Positions 46,116 to 56,986 of a DNA stretch of 64,000 nucleotides are shown piece after piece; position 1 is the stretch's first letter; the number at the start of each line of letters is the position of its first letter. Under the pieces are notes generated by a model. It was not told where the DNA came from, searched no databases, and saw only the letters and a program-made list of their open reading frames with translations. Position numbers and translations under genes: made by a program. Origin of the DNA: Chaunax sp. Z400 (lineage: Eukaryota > Chordata > Actinopteri > Lophiiformes > Chaunacidae); contig CM075187.1 in NCBI GenBank assembly GCA_037577475.1, positions 1,960,046-2,024,045 on the forward strand, given 5' to 3'.

Positions 46116-48150
46116 AGCTGCAGTATTTTTACTGCTGTTTAAAGGACAAATCAGATAGTAAGATGCGTCTACATAGGCGGCTTCACAATGATGTTCACTC
46201 TGCTGGTTACACACTAGTGATGCACGGATCGGCTCTGACATCATCACATTTTCATCCACCTGAACCAATGACAGTCTCTGATTTAGAGACTCCACCCTCA
46301 TGGACATGTGACATCACCTCTAGTGGTGCCTCAGGATTTATCAGGAGGACGTCTGTTCTACTCCAAACTGTTTCACTGTGTGAACCTGGACTGTGCGGGA
46401 CCTTTAGGATGTGTAGAAGAACACAGAACATTCATTAACATTAGATCCTGTCGGTGTGTCGTAGATTGAAATCATTAATGAAGTTAAGCTGCTGTGCCTC
46501 GTTGGAGGGTGGAGGCAGAGGGTCCACCAGCCACTGACCACATACCTGTGGATTAAATGTGTCAGATGCAGTAAACAACACTTTGATTGGTTACATTTAT
46601 GTTACACCTTAGGTAATAAATACAACCACTTTGCTTCTTGCATCTTACTATGTGCCATTTAACTTGCAGAAGGGAGTGGACACGCCCTAAATGAACTATA
46701 GACCATGAACTTTAGATCGTTAAATGGGGCCCTAAGTCTCAATTTGACCCCTTCTATTCATTGGTGCACGCCATGTTTTCTTTGTTGGTTCAACATAAAG
46801 ATTTAGATTCTTTTGAATTAAAGCTCCGTAATCAACTAGCAGTTATAAACTCTTTTAATGAACCACTTTACAGGAGTTTCTCTTTACAAGCTTCCCTCAA
46901 TGAAAAGACATGTTTAGTCTGGTCTATACATTCAAGCAGTGGAAAAAAAAATCCACAGAATAAAGAAATGTTTTATGAGAACAAGTGGATTCATAACAAG
47001 CAAGATGTCAGTGACATTTTCCTAAAAGGAAAGTGCAAATGAACAACAAAACAGCTGTTAAAGTTTACAGGCCTGCAGCAATTTATTCATACATTAAAAG
47101 AGCAAAAACTTTGAAGACGTTCTATTCTTGACGTCTTACATGAGAGGCCCATGCTGTGAGAATCAGACAGACGTGGGGGAGAGACAGTGGGGCAGCCACC
47201 TTCCCAGATTTGAAATCACAAACTTGTAGACAATGTGAGTAAACTTGTAAAACATTTACACTCTGAGGTAAAGCTGTTAAATTCCCAACAGTGAAGGCAT
47301 ACGATCGTAGACGGAGCAAGGAGAGACTCCGGTTTCGTCCCACGGTGGCTCTTTAAATAACAGGATACAGACGAACCCTTCATTTGTAGACATGTAATCA
47401 TTTGCCAAAGAGAAATATGGTCCAGATTCAGATAAGCTGAATTTAAAACATGTCTCCGCCACCAGCAGGTTTTCACTTTTCTTCTCTTTAGACTGGCACA
47501 AAATGTTGGTGAGTCTTTTGTGATCCTTTTGTGGTTTTGAGTAAAACGTCTCGACAACTATTGGATATATTGCCTTGAAATCTGGTGCAAACATTCATGT
47601 AACTCGCTGGAACTCATTCTCATGTCAGCTCGTCACCTCCTGAAGCTTTGGCAAGGCCTCCAGTGTTTCATCCAGACACCCAAGGTACCTTTCAGCACCT
47701 GCAGCTGATGCACAAAGCCTTCCTAACACTCTGGTTAAGTTTAAGCACAAAGACTACATGGTTAGATTTAGGAAAAGTTGATGTCTTGTTTTTTAAACAT
47801 ACAGGATGCAAACTCTGGTCTCCAACCATGACGTCTTCGGACTTTCTCATTTTTAAAATATGTTGTCATGATCATCTCATATTGACACATTTCCATTGGA
47901 GGAATATTACAGCCTGATGTGTCTCTTCCAGATGCACGAGCGTACTCTCTGCATCTGGATTAGAAGCACAAGGGCTGGAATAATTATACATGATGACACA
48001 CCTGGACTCAGACACTGACACCTATAGCGCCATATTCAGGTCAAACTTTTAATTTGTTTCATTTGATGACCAAATACCTGCAGATGTGTATGACATTCCC
48101 ATCAGCTGTAATTTTTGTGTAGTGTTGTTAATCAGCAGTAGAGCGCATAC
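46116..48150. other. Non-coding DNA, possible mobile-element remnant
   Basis: The + strand frame at 46761-47042 (93 codons) is unusually even in composition and could be a fragment of an old retroelement, but I cannot name it. 47700-47820 has a weak copy of the 'GGTTAGATTTAGGAAAAG' fish repeat. No gene was recognised. Confidence 0.35.
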
Positions 48151-48159
48151 CTCGACTGA

Positions 48160-48835
48160 GTGTCGTTACGTCAAATCAAACCATCAAAGTGGTTCCCCTC
48201 GAAAAATGGTTTTACAGATCTACTCCAAAATTTGATGGTTCTGCTTATCTGGGGTTGGGTCATGGTGACAGCAGGCGAAGAAGGGTATTCCAAACATCCC
48301 TCTCGCAAGCCACACATTCCACATCCTCCTGGAGGATCCTTAGGCATTCCCACGCCAGATGGGATAGTAATCCCTCCAACAGGTTCTGGGTCTACTCCAA
48401 GGTCTCCTCCCAGTTGGACATGCCTGGAAAACCTCCAAGGGGAGGCGCCCTGGAGGCATCCTAATCAGATGCCCAAACCACCTAAACTTGCTCCTTTCGA
48501 CGGGAAGGAGCAGCGGCTGTACTCCGAGGTACCTCCAGATGTGCGAGCTCCTCACACTATCTCTAAGGGTCAGCCCAGCCACCTTACGAAGGAAAGTCAT
48601 TTCGGCCACTTGTGTCCGCGATCTTATTCTTTCACTACCTAGAGCTCATGACCATAAGTGAGGGTTGGAATGTATGAATGTTACAGTTCAGCTCTCTCTT
48701 CACCATGACGGACCGATACAGTGCTCTCATTACTGCTGATGCCGCACTAAAATCTCTGTCCATCTCATGGTCCATTTTCCCTTCACCCTAGAGCAAGACC
48801 TCAACTCAATACTTGCAGTAACTTACCCCCAACCT
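48160..48835 (-). mobile_element. Rex/RTE-like LINE, C-terminal fragment
   Basis: On the minus strand the frame at 48340-48609 reads MTFLRKVAGLTLRDSVRSS, LLPVERSKFRWFGHLIRMP, PGRLPLEVFQACPTGRRP and SRPRTCWRDY, a well-known C-terminal signature of fish Rex3/RTE-type LINEs. Upstream, after shifts, come SAVMRALYRSVMVKRE and PSLMVMS (from PTLTYGHEL-like). The + strand frame over 48160-48642 is its antisense. The copy is broken and 5'-truncated. Confidence 0.8.
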
Positions 48836-48859
48836 GAAGGGGGGCAGTCCACCAATTTC

Positions 48860-49555
48860 TGGTTAAAAAGATGTCTAAAAAATTCTAGAAACCGCCCCTT
48901 TATAAGGAACCATTCCAAAATTTTATGTGATATGGACACCCCTTCAACCACGTTTCATGAAAATCTATCCGATAAGTTATGCATAATAGATGGTAATGGT
49001 GAAATAAAATTTGATTGGTTCATCCCTGCCACATGACAGATCCTCAAAATTATTTGATGTTATCCTGCTAATAGACAAACCCGCAAAACAAACCAATCAC
49101 TTCATCTCTATGACGGAGGTAAATATGACAAACAATATACCTGCTAGACATAAGCATATTAGCCTTATCATTGTGACCAGTGTAGCATGCTAATGTTAAA
49201 TAAAATATATATTTTTTAAAAGAATAAAAAATATAGCCAATCAGAGCTGCTAGCATGGCTGTAAAGTCATCGAACTAGGATGCCATGTCGGAGAGCGGTT
49301 CAGTAGTTTTTACATCATTAGGGGAAAAATGGCCCGTCTGTCAATGTTAAAGAAAGTATAAAAAATCCTGGATCCACCGCTTTAGCCAGATACATACCAA
49401 ACTTTAATGGGGTCTCTTTTGGTCCAAGACCCAGTCTCCCACAAAGTTTCATGGAAATCCGTTCAGTAGTTGTTACATAATCCTACTGAGTAACTAACCA
49501 ACCAACAACCACATGGGCACAGGTGAAAACCTAAGCTCCCTGGATGAGGTAGCAA
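48860..49555 (+). repeat. Dispersed GGATCC/'GTTCAGTAG' repeat, multi-unit
   Basis: Three or more units in tandem: CACGTTTCATGAAAATC with TATCCGATAAGTTATGC, GAGCGGTTCAGTAGTTTTTAC and TTTCATGGAAATCCGTTCAG, ending ACTAACCAACCAACAACC. Such tandem units seem to be how this family spreads in the window. Confidence 0.7.
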
Positions 49556-50438
49556 TTACTCCATTTGTAAAGAAGATTTGGAAATATGGACTTCACTTCG
49601 TAACAAATTACGAGTACTTAGAAGTTTATTTTCCTCCATTCTTCCTCTGGGTAGAATAAGAAATAGCTCTCCTTCTCTTATTAGCTGTAATAAAAGCCTT
49701 CTGCGCTGATTTGATATGAAATAACACCCTGCTTCTTTCAGACAGTCTAAACAGACTCACAAAACCACACATGTTTTGGCATTGGTTTGTCTGCATTCAT
49801 CAGAGTTGTTAGATTGATGACCTAGCAAGCTATAGGCTCTGCTCTAGAAAGCTCAGAACATAAACTGCTGGATGCAAATAAGGTTGTAAAATATAAATTG
49901 CCTCTGCGGTCTTTGTTGCAGGCGGGAGTCCTCGTTCTGCAGACAAACGGGACAGCAGTTACCGCAAACTGCAGCAACACCAGCAAATTACACAAAGCTT
50001 TCCTCATGTAGCAGTCACAGTCTGTCATGGGTCTCACATGCAGTCAGTATCTAAAATGGGTGACTGCTTACAGAATGTTGGTGCATAAAAAGTGACCCAG
50101 TATCCAAGTTTAAATTTTGGAAGGTGAGGCCACGCCAGCTCTCCCCTGCTTTCCTCCCCCTGTATGTTTGTACAGGTGCATGCATGATGTATGTGTTACA
50201 GCCACTGTGTGACTGAGCACTGACCCACTTCCACCGTTTGGCACGCTGGCACTGCTGCCTCTGTCCTGAACAGAGTGACGCTGAGGCCGGACAACAAGCA
50301 GCCCTCTGTCGGCGGGAAGAAGCCATGTTTGTATATTTACAGGATGCACTGTGCATATGTGAAATATGCATTAAGAAATATGAATAAATATGCATTATAA
50401 GTAAATGCTGCTTATTCACCAAGCATTTAACAACAAGA

Positions 50439-50440
<2 letters not shown>
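49556..50440. other. Unique non-coding DNA
   Basis: No gene was recognised. The minus frame over 50051-50596 runs through the GT repeat and is an artefact. Confidence 0.4.

Positions 50441-50476
<36 letters not shown>
50441..50476. repeat. (GT)n microsatellite
   Basis: About 18 GT dinucleotides, followed by a GGTGGTGGTGGGGG tract. Confidence 0.95.
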
Positions 50477-50479
<3 letters not shown>

Positions 50480-50489
50480 TGGTGGTGGT

Positions 50490-51075
50490 GGGGGACAAGA
50501 AGACGAGAAGAGAATAGAAGGAGAAAAATAAGAGGAGATGGAAAAGAGAAACAGAAGAAGAAAAGAAATAGTAATCAAGAGAAAAGAAGAAGACACTCAT
50601 TTAGAATCGTGCACACTTGATTTGCAATTTTAGTATGTTTGGCTCAAAATCAGAAGAAGAAGAAAAGATGATAAGCAAAAGAAAAAGGAGAAGAAGCAGA
50701 TGAAGAGAAAACTCATTTAGAATTTAGAAGATTTTTTATTCACAGATATTATATTTCCTTCAAAATTTAAAGAAGGAGAAAAAGAACAAGAAAAAAGAGG
50801 AGAAGAAGGAAAAGAGAAGAGGATGAGAATTACGCACATTTTATTTGCAAATTTAGTATGTTTGGCCCAATATTACAAGAAGAAGGGGAAAAGAGGAGAA
50901 GAAAAGAGGAGAAGGAGAAGCAAAAGAAGATGAAAAAAGGAAGAAGAGAAAACTCATTTTTGTGCACATTTTATTCACAAATATTGTTTGGTTCAAAATT
51001 AGAAGAAAAGGAGAAGAAGAAGAACAGGTAGAAGAAAAGAGAGGAAGAGAAGAAGAAGAAGGAGAAGAACTCATT
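50490..51075 (+). repeat. Purine-rich (GAA/GAAGAA) higher-order repeat
   Basis: Long polypurine runs of GAAGAA, AGGAGA and AAAAGAGG alternate with a conserved AT-rich spacer (CTCATTTAGAAT, GTGCACATTTTATTTGC, TTTAGTATGTTTGGC). Four to five units of about 115-130 bp are visible, with spacers near 50598, 50710, 50835, 50955 and 51070. Purine/pyrimidine mirror tracts of this type can form triplex DNA. Confidence 0.85.
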
Positions 51076-54000
51076 TAGAATGTTTACATTTGATCTGCTT
51101 GCATCATATTTATAAAGTCTTACTGTAGTATAAAGTCTTATTGTAGTGAAGTCCAAACCGGCCACCAGGTGTCTCCTGTCACTGCTGAGGACCAGTTTCA
51201 GCTCCAGCTCTGCATTCATACAGAATTACATGATGAGCTCCTCTACAGTATCAGCATACTATAACTAGAAGACTTATATTACCATCACTGCATGCCAAGC
51301 ATTGCAGCATACAGCCAAAGACAGCAGATACGCCCTCATACATTTAAGCAGGAACGCTGATCATGATAGTCGAATCTGAAACAACTTGTCATCACAAAAC
51401 AACAAACTGTGTGTCACAGTGAAGCCGGAGTCCTGAAAGACAAGTTAAGAGCAAATATAAAACGGCTTCATTCTTTTCTGGCAGTCATCCTTCAGGTTGT
51501 GGAGCCAGAAAAAATATGGAATCAGGTTTGTGCCAATATAATCAAACAAAACTTATTAATCCTATATCTCCAAATTTTTTAAAGCTCTCTGAAGCAAAAT
51601 ATATTTAACTTGAAAGTAAATAATTTGTATAATCATGTAAACATTTTTTTTGCTAACATGTCCTATTGTTTACACTTCCCTCTGCTTCTGTCTCTTCAGA
51701 CTGTTGCTGTTCTGACACAAACCTCTCACCTCTGAGTTGTTCCTCAGGGGTGCGTTCTGATTGGCTAACGAGTTCAGTGCAGTGCATTAACTAACTTTAA
51801 TGGATTCTAACAAGATTAAAACTATTGATCATGTGTTGTCTGTACTGTACTAGACTTTTTGTTATGTTAAGTAACAGGCTAAGCTTTTCTGTGAAATTAG
51901 ATTAGCTTTTACCTCATTAATGTCGGCTAACTTAATATTTATTGTAATTGCTATTTTGTTTGATTATATTTTGCACAAACCTGATTCCATACAGACAGAA
52001 GATATAAGTACAAAACAAACAAAAATGGACATTGAAAACAAAAACATACAAAGCATGGGATCTGACCCAGTGGTTTTCAAAGTGAGGTCCGGGGGACCCC
52101 AGAGTTCCTTGAGGGGGTTCTCAGCAAAACACGGACTCATTTCTTCCATTCACCAGTAATTCACCAGTGGTCTCATTTGTGTCAGGTTGGAGGTCCTGGA
52201 CCTGAAACGGTTTGAGTACTAGTGCTCTGACTCACTGGTTTACTGGCTAAGTGAATGGAGATCACCTCCCTGACATCTCCTGTCTCGGTTTGTTGCTTTA
52301 AAGCTGGGAGTGGTGCATGATTCTCCCTGCCAGCTCCCGGTTCAGCAGCTCTCAGACGTCTGTACTGCATCTTAATGCTCTAAATAACAGCATTTGCGGC
52401 GGCCTGGCAGAGAGGATCTTCCCACACCTAAACGCTGACGGGGCAGCGAGGCTGAGTGCTGCTGGCAGAGAGAATAGACGACTGTCTAGAGAGTCTTTTC
52501 AGCCTTAGCTGTGGAGCTTCTCTTTTCACGGCCACAGCCTGTCGCTGCTATCGCCCCCCACTCAGCTTTCAAGAAGGGAAGCGTTTTGGGTGTGCACCTG
52601 TTTTTACGGCCCTGAAAGCAATATTGAGACGAGCTGAAAAGCCTGTCCAAAAACAAGAGAGCGTTTGATGGGACGTTGACTCCCTTTGACCTCAGTCTGC
52701 AGGCGTATGGGAACGCAGGCACAGGCCCACGTTAGGGACTGAACAGACACCGTCACCAAGTGGCTGCGACGCCTGGTTGGTGGTGTAGGGTGAGGCTGCA
52801 GTGTTTCAAATTTAGCAGTAAAATCTAAATACATGTCACCATTAAAAATAAAGTCACCTTTAAATAAAGCTTGAAACAACCCAGCTCCTTTTCTTGACTT
52901 GGAGCAGAAGGTGCATTTCCTGAGGTGTGAGTCAACAGACTGGGAGGTCAAACGAACCAGTCCTCCCTCCTTAAATAGGTTTTTGTTTTTTTTCATGCAA
53001 AATTGAATGTTAAAGAGCCGCTGGGACGGAGCGCTCCCACTCACCCGCAGTACATTTGGACGACCAGACACTGATCTGTTGGCAGACCTTGACCGTGCAG
53101 AAAGCTCTCAAAATGATCTGTTATCAATGCAGCCACCAAAACCACCGCGAGCTCTGCATCAGATGGAGGTCTGGCCTCTGTTCACTGAAGCATGGCCGTC
53201 CAAAAGAGTCTCAGGCTAATTGGTGTCAGCTGTTGAGGTCCTCACTAATTTGAGGTGCACCTCCAAGAAAGTTTACTTGACGTGTTTTTTTGCTTCAGTT
53301 TGATATGAATGTCTTCATTGTTTTGCAGCAGAGCAACAGTTTTGTGTTGCTGGACGTCTTTGAGCGGAGTGCAGGGGTTTGCTCGAGGCTGCTGCAGTGC
53401 AGATCTTGTGTCTGGAAGATTGGAGCAGGGCTCCTTCCTGTCTCTCACAGGATGCTGGGTATCCTGTTTGGCAGCAGCAAAAAACGGCTTCAAAGGGAAG
53501 AGGAAGTGGTCAGGGGATGGAGAGAGGTAGGCAGGACAGGGGGGAGGAGGCAAACAAGGCCTGCAGCGCTGGATGGCCTTCTGGATGCAGTAAACTCAAT
53601 AGCACACAGTATGAACTAAGTTTTAAAGGAGCTGAGATCTAATGCTTCTGTTTCATGACATTTAAAGAAGACATACGTCAGACCGACACTGACATTTCAG
53701 ATATTTACTACAGAGGATACTCATGAAGTACAATACTCCATTCAGGGTTGTTAATAGCTTTTAATCCTGGAGTGGAGCTTCCTTCCTACAGACCCTTGTT
53801 GTATTTACAAGTGAGGGGGCTCCCTGAAAGACATTTGCAAGTCTTGACTTCGAAAATATGTGCAGTTGGCCGTGAGAGACGCACCCTGTTCCACTGGCAT
53901 CTGAGTCATGCAGCAGTCAGTGGCAAATGTGTGAAGAGGCATGAATGCTGCAGACAAACAGAGAGAGAGAGAGCAAACAAAGTGTCAGAAGAGAGATAAT

Positions 54001-54560
54001 AGAAAGAGATAAAACGGGGAGAGAGATTCCATTATTACACATGTAACTGTAAAATAAAGGCTACTCATTACTCGCTCCTGTAATTTCATGCTTGTCTTGC
54101 AGGAGGATATCTCCTGCAGGCCGACCTGCAGGAGATAAAAGCAAAATGCTGAGAGCAAGTAGGAATCAAGTAATCATCACATGGAAGATGAAGCATCGCT
54201 GCTTTTGCCTTCCCTTTAAACCCTTTTTCCTCTCCACATGTGTTTGACATTAGGTGTCCTGTGCCCCACATTGGTAGAGACCGCTAAGAGGGCCTGACTA
54301 ACAGGAGGCCCGAGGCACAAGGAAGCCTATTTATAGACCTGGGTCACAACAAGCTGCCAGCAATTAGTCAGGTTCATCATGGATTGGGGGAATGTAGTGA
54401 AACAGGAAAAGAGGAAAACTGAGTCAAACTGGGTCGAGTTTAAAGACATTTGGAAGAGATCTGCTGCTATAAATATGGAATTTAATGAATGAATATTATA
54501 CCCTTAATCATAACCCTAGAAGTAGCAAAAAAAAAATCATACAGTTATTTAATACAAAGA
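51076..54560. other. Unique, gene-free DNA with several GC-richer patches
   Basis: No gene was recognised. 52240-52740 and 53020-53240 are repeat-free, GC-richer, with overlapping open frames on both strands (up to 155 codons) that lack domains and splice signals; conserved non-coding sequence is the likelier reading. 53940-54020 is a GAGA-rich tract. Confidence 0.35.
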
Positions 54561-54576
54561 AAACAAACAAAAAAAC

Positions 54577-54650
54577 GGCTACAGCGAGAACTGAACTCGT
54601 TCGTCTGCATGAGAGCCGACTGTCGAAACCGTCACTAATGTAGTGATAAC
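54577..54650 (-). repeat. Degenerate tRNA-Glu-like sequence (tRNA-derived)
   Basis: On the minus strand: TTAGTGACGG (A-box-like), a stem-loop with a CTCTCAT loop (anticodon CTC, Glu), then a perfect T-arm CGAGTTCAGTTCTCG, ended by a TTTTTTT run that would stop RNA polymerase III. The acceptor stem does not pair and the D-arm is 3 bases too long against tRNA-Glu. It is therefore read as a tRNA pseudogene or the head of a SINE. Confidence 0.4.
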
Positions 54651-54944
54651 CTGGGCAGTCTCTGCTCCTGGTTAACTACCATTTAGCCAAAGACTGAACT
54701 GCCTTGACATTATTAATTGTGAAACTAATTGGATTTATTTAATTATTTACCGATGACGCCTCCTGGTCTTTAACCCCTGGTCATATATATATATGGATAA
54801 TGTGTATTAATGACATTATGCCTCCTATACAAACATATGTGAGCTGTGATTTATGGAAATGCTGCTGAAGTGTGTGAATAATGGCATAATATATCTAAGC
54901 GAGCCAGCTAGCTAGCCTCTGTGCTAAAATAACTTTCATATCTT

Positions 54945-55425
54945 TTGTAGAGTGCTGTGCATAGAGTTGTCATTTATTGGCAGTCATGTTTGTATTTAGA
55001 CTCATCTGACAGCTCAGTAACAGCCAATCACCTGTTTGGATCTGCGGCTCGTCTGTCCCAGTCCAGTGAACTGGGTGGGCTGGGGGATCCAGAGATGTGT
55101 GGTATTAGCGGTTTTGACTGCTACCTATTCGCTTGCTAATTTGACAAAACTCCTGCTCCAACTTATCGGACTCTCCTTTTTCTTTTGGCTTCAAACCAGA
55201 ATGATGTTCACGTCAACAGATGCTCATCAAAAAATTAGACACCTGGAGAGATAAAGTTTAGAGGCGCTTAAGGCTAATTTAATTCTCCACTCATAGCAGA
55301 ATAAGAGCAACCAAATGACATCATTAACCAGTGAAACATAAAACATCAGAAAAAAGATGATAAAATATGACATTTTTGTTTCCGTCTGGTTTTATACAGA
55401 TAACTATAAGCCATTTTAACCAGTG
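54945..55425 (+). repeat. Dispersed 500-bp repeat, copy B
   Basis: Homologous in the same orientation to 29455-29960 (shared TTTAGACTCATCTGA, CAGCCAATCACCTG, CAGTGAACTGGGTGG, TAATTCTCC, ATGACATCATTA, GCCATTTTAACCA). No open frame is shared, which argues for a non-autonomous element. Confidence 0.7.
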
Positions 55426-56275
55426 TGCAAAATCAGGTGAGGCCTAGCTAGCAACCGGTATATCTGACCTGTATATTCTGCTCCTGTGCAGATAATACTG
55501 TACACCATGAGAACATGAACAAGACTCATCATTGTCAACATAACTTGGAGTGACAGTGTTGCCTGAAGCAGCCAGTCACAGTGAAGGCTATACTGACCGC
55601 GGCTACTCTGAGAATTCCTCATCCTCTGTATATTAAAGACATTTGCTCTGCAGTCCAACCTTCAAGCATAAATTTGAAAACACATCAGCCAGTAAACCGA
55701 GCCAGAAAAGTAATAATATACATCCATTTGTGTCCAGTTCCAAAATCGACTAAAGTTGCATGTGGTGTGACTGAAATACTTGGCTGGATGGTTATTTGGT
55801 CTGTGGCTCTGAGACAGGGGGGGGGGGGGGTTCTATTCACAAGAGCAGAAATAACAAAATGCTCCTGAAGCCAGAACCTCCTCACAGATCCTGCCAGGGT
55901 GTCAACATGCCCTGAAGGAATGTGCTGAGCTCCGCTCTGGTCAAGGGTCAGTCAAATATATATACATGTGTGTGTTCAGTGTGTGCAGTAATCATGTGTG
56001 TGTGTGTGTTTCTATCAGTGGGATTCACTGTCTCTCTGTGTGTCGGTGTTCATGAGAAGGTTTCAGATGAGTCACCAAAACACTACAACCAAAACACCTC
56101 CACCGTGTTTCAGTCCTCTGTCCCATCAACAGCTCCGTCTGACTGCATATGAGCAAAGTCAGCATATTTAACTGAGGAGGAGGAGGAGGACAGAAAAATG
56201 ATCATTCTGATTAACAGCTGATGGGATGCAGGTGGCTGAAATAATCCATCATTAATGAGGGAAATATTGATGACA
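55426..56275. other. Non-coding DNA
   Basis: No gene was recognised. A G13 run lies near 55817, a short GT tract near 55997 and a GAG trinucleotide run near 56175. Confidence 0.45.
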
Positions 56276-56279
56276 TCAC

Positions 56280-56715
56280 CTGCAGCTTTGGCTTTAGAGG
56301 TTTTTGTTGGTCGGTGCTCCTGACCACACCTCATTTTAGGACCACATATTTCTACATGTACATCACAGACTGAGCTTGATTTCTTTGCAGGGTCTGTTTT
56401 GTGTGACTTTGTTTACTTTTGAATCACAGCTTTTCCAGGATGATTTTATAATGTTACTGAATAAGCAGAAAGCACCTCAATTAGGGGTCGTTCACCTGAG
56501 CAAACAGCTGCTGAACACACAGGTGGGTGTTGGATTTAGGCCCCCAGAGAAAAGTAAAATATCCAACTCTGGGATGCTGGTGGTACAAGAAACAGTCCAG
56601 AGCAGGCAGAACCTCAATCCTACATCTGTTCACTGCAATAAGACACATGTAGATAAACTGAAAGTGTCAGCTGGAAACACAAACACAGTCTGTGTGCCTC
56701 CATAGATCTTAAATG
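56280..56715 (+). repeat. Dispersed duplicated block, copy B (plus orientation)
   Basis: The inverted partner of 45520-46115. Its frame over 56376-56705 shares FESQLFQDDFIMLLNKQKAP and LGVVHLSKQLLNTQVGVGF with copy A. The segment joining ACATATTTCTACATG to TGAGGTGTGGTC is directly continuous here, whereas copy A has about 165 bp inserted. Confidence 0.7.
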
Positions 56716-56959
56716 ACGACTACATCGGTTGTACACCAGTGAAGACACTTTGCATCCGGGTGAAGACAGAGCCCTGGATGCTTCCTCGTGTCCCCTCTCC
56801 TCCTGTGAATCCTTCCGCCATCATGCAGGATGTTCCAATCCCCTAAAATGCACCTCGAGGAGCTAAAAGAGGAAAACAGGTGTATACTTGCTTGCAACAA
56901 GCTGAGAGGGAAGCGATAAGACGCGTTAGCGTAATGCACCAACTGAATCCCTTGCAGGA

Positions 56960-56986
56960 TGACCTCTGACCTCTGACCTCTGACCT
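56960..56986. promoter_or_regulatory. Four tandem TGACCT half-sites (DR1 array)
   Basis: TGACCT occurs four times at a 7-bp period (56960, 56967, 56974, 56981), each pair separated by one base. Read on the minus strand it is AGGTCA repeated as DR1, the binding arrangement for RXR heterodimers, HNF4 and COUP-TF. It may also be a chance short tandem repeat. Confidence 0.4.

Noticed and set aside
46761..47042. 93-codon + strand frame, possibly part of a retroelement
   Set aside because: Looks protein-like, but I could not match it to a known family, so it is only noted in the region entry.
48160..48642. 160-codon + strand frame
   Set aside because: Antisense to the Rex/RTE-like LINE fragment, which explains it fully.
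50051..50596. 181-codon minus-strand frame
   Set aside because: It runs through the GT microsatellite and purine-rich repeat; no domain.
52604..53071. 155-codon minus-strand frame
   Set aside because: No recognisable domain or splice signals; other frames overlap it in the same block.
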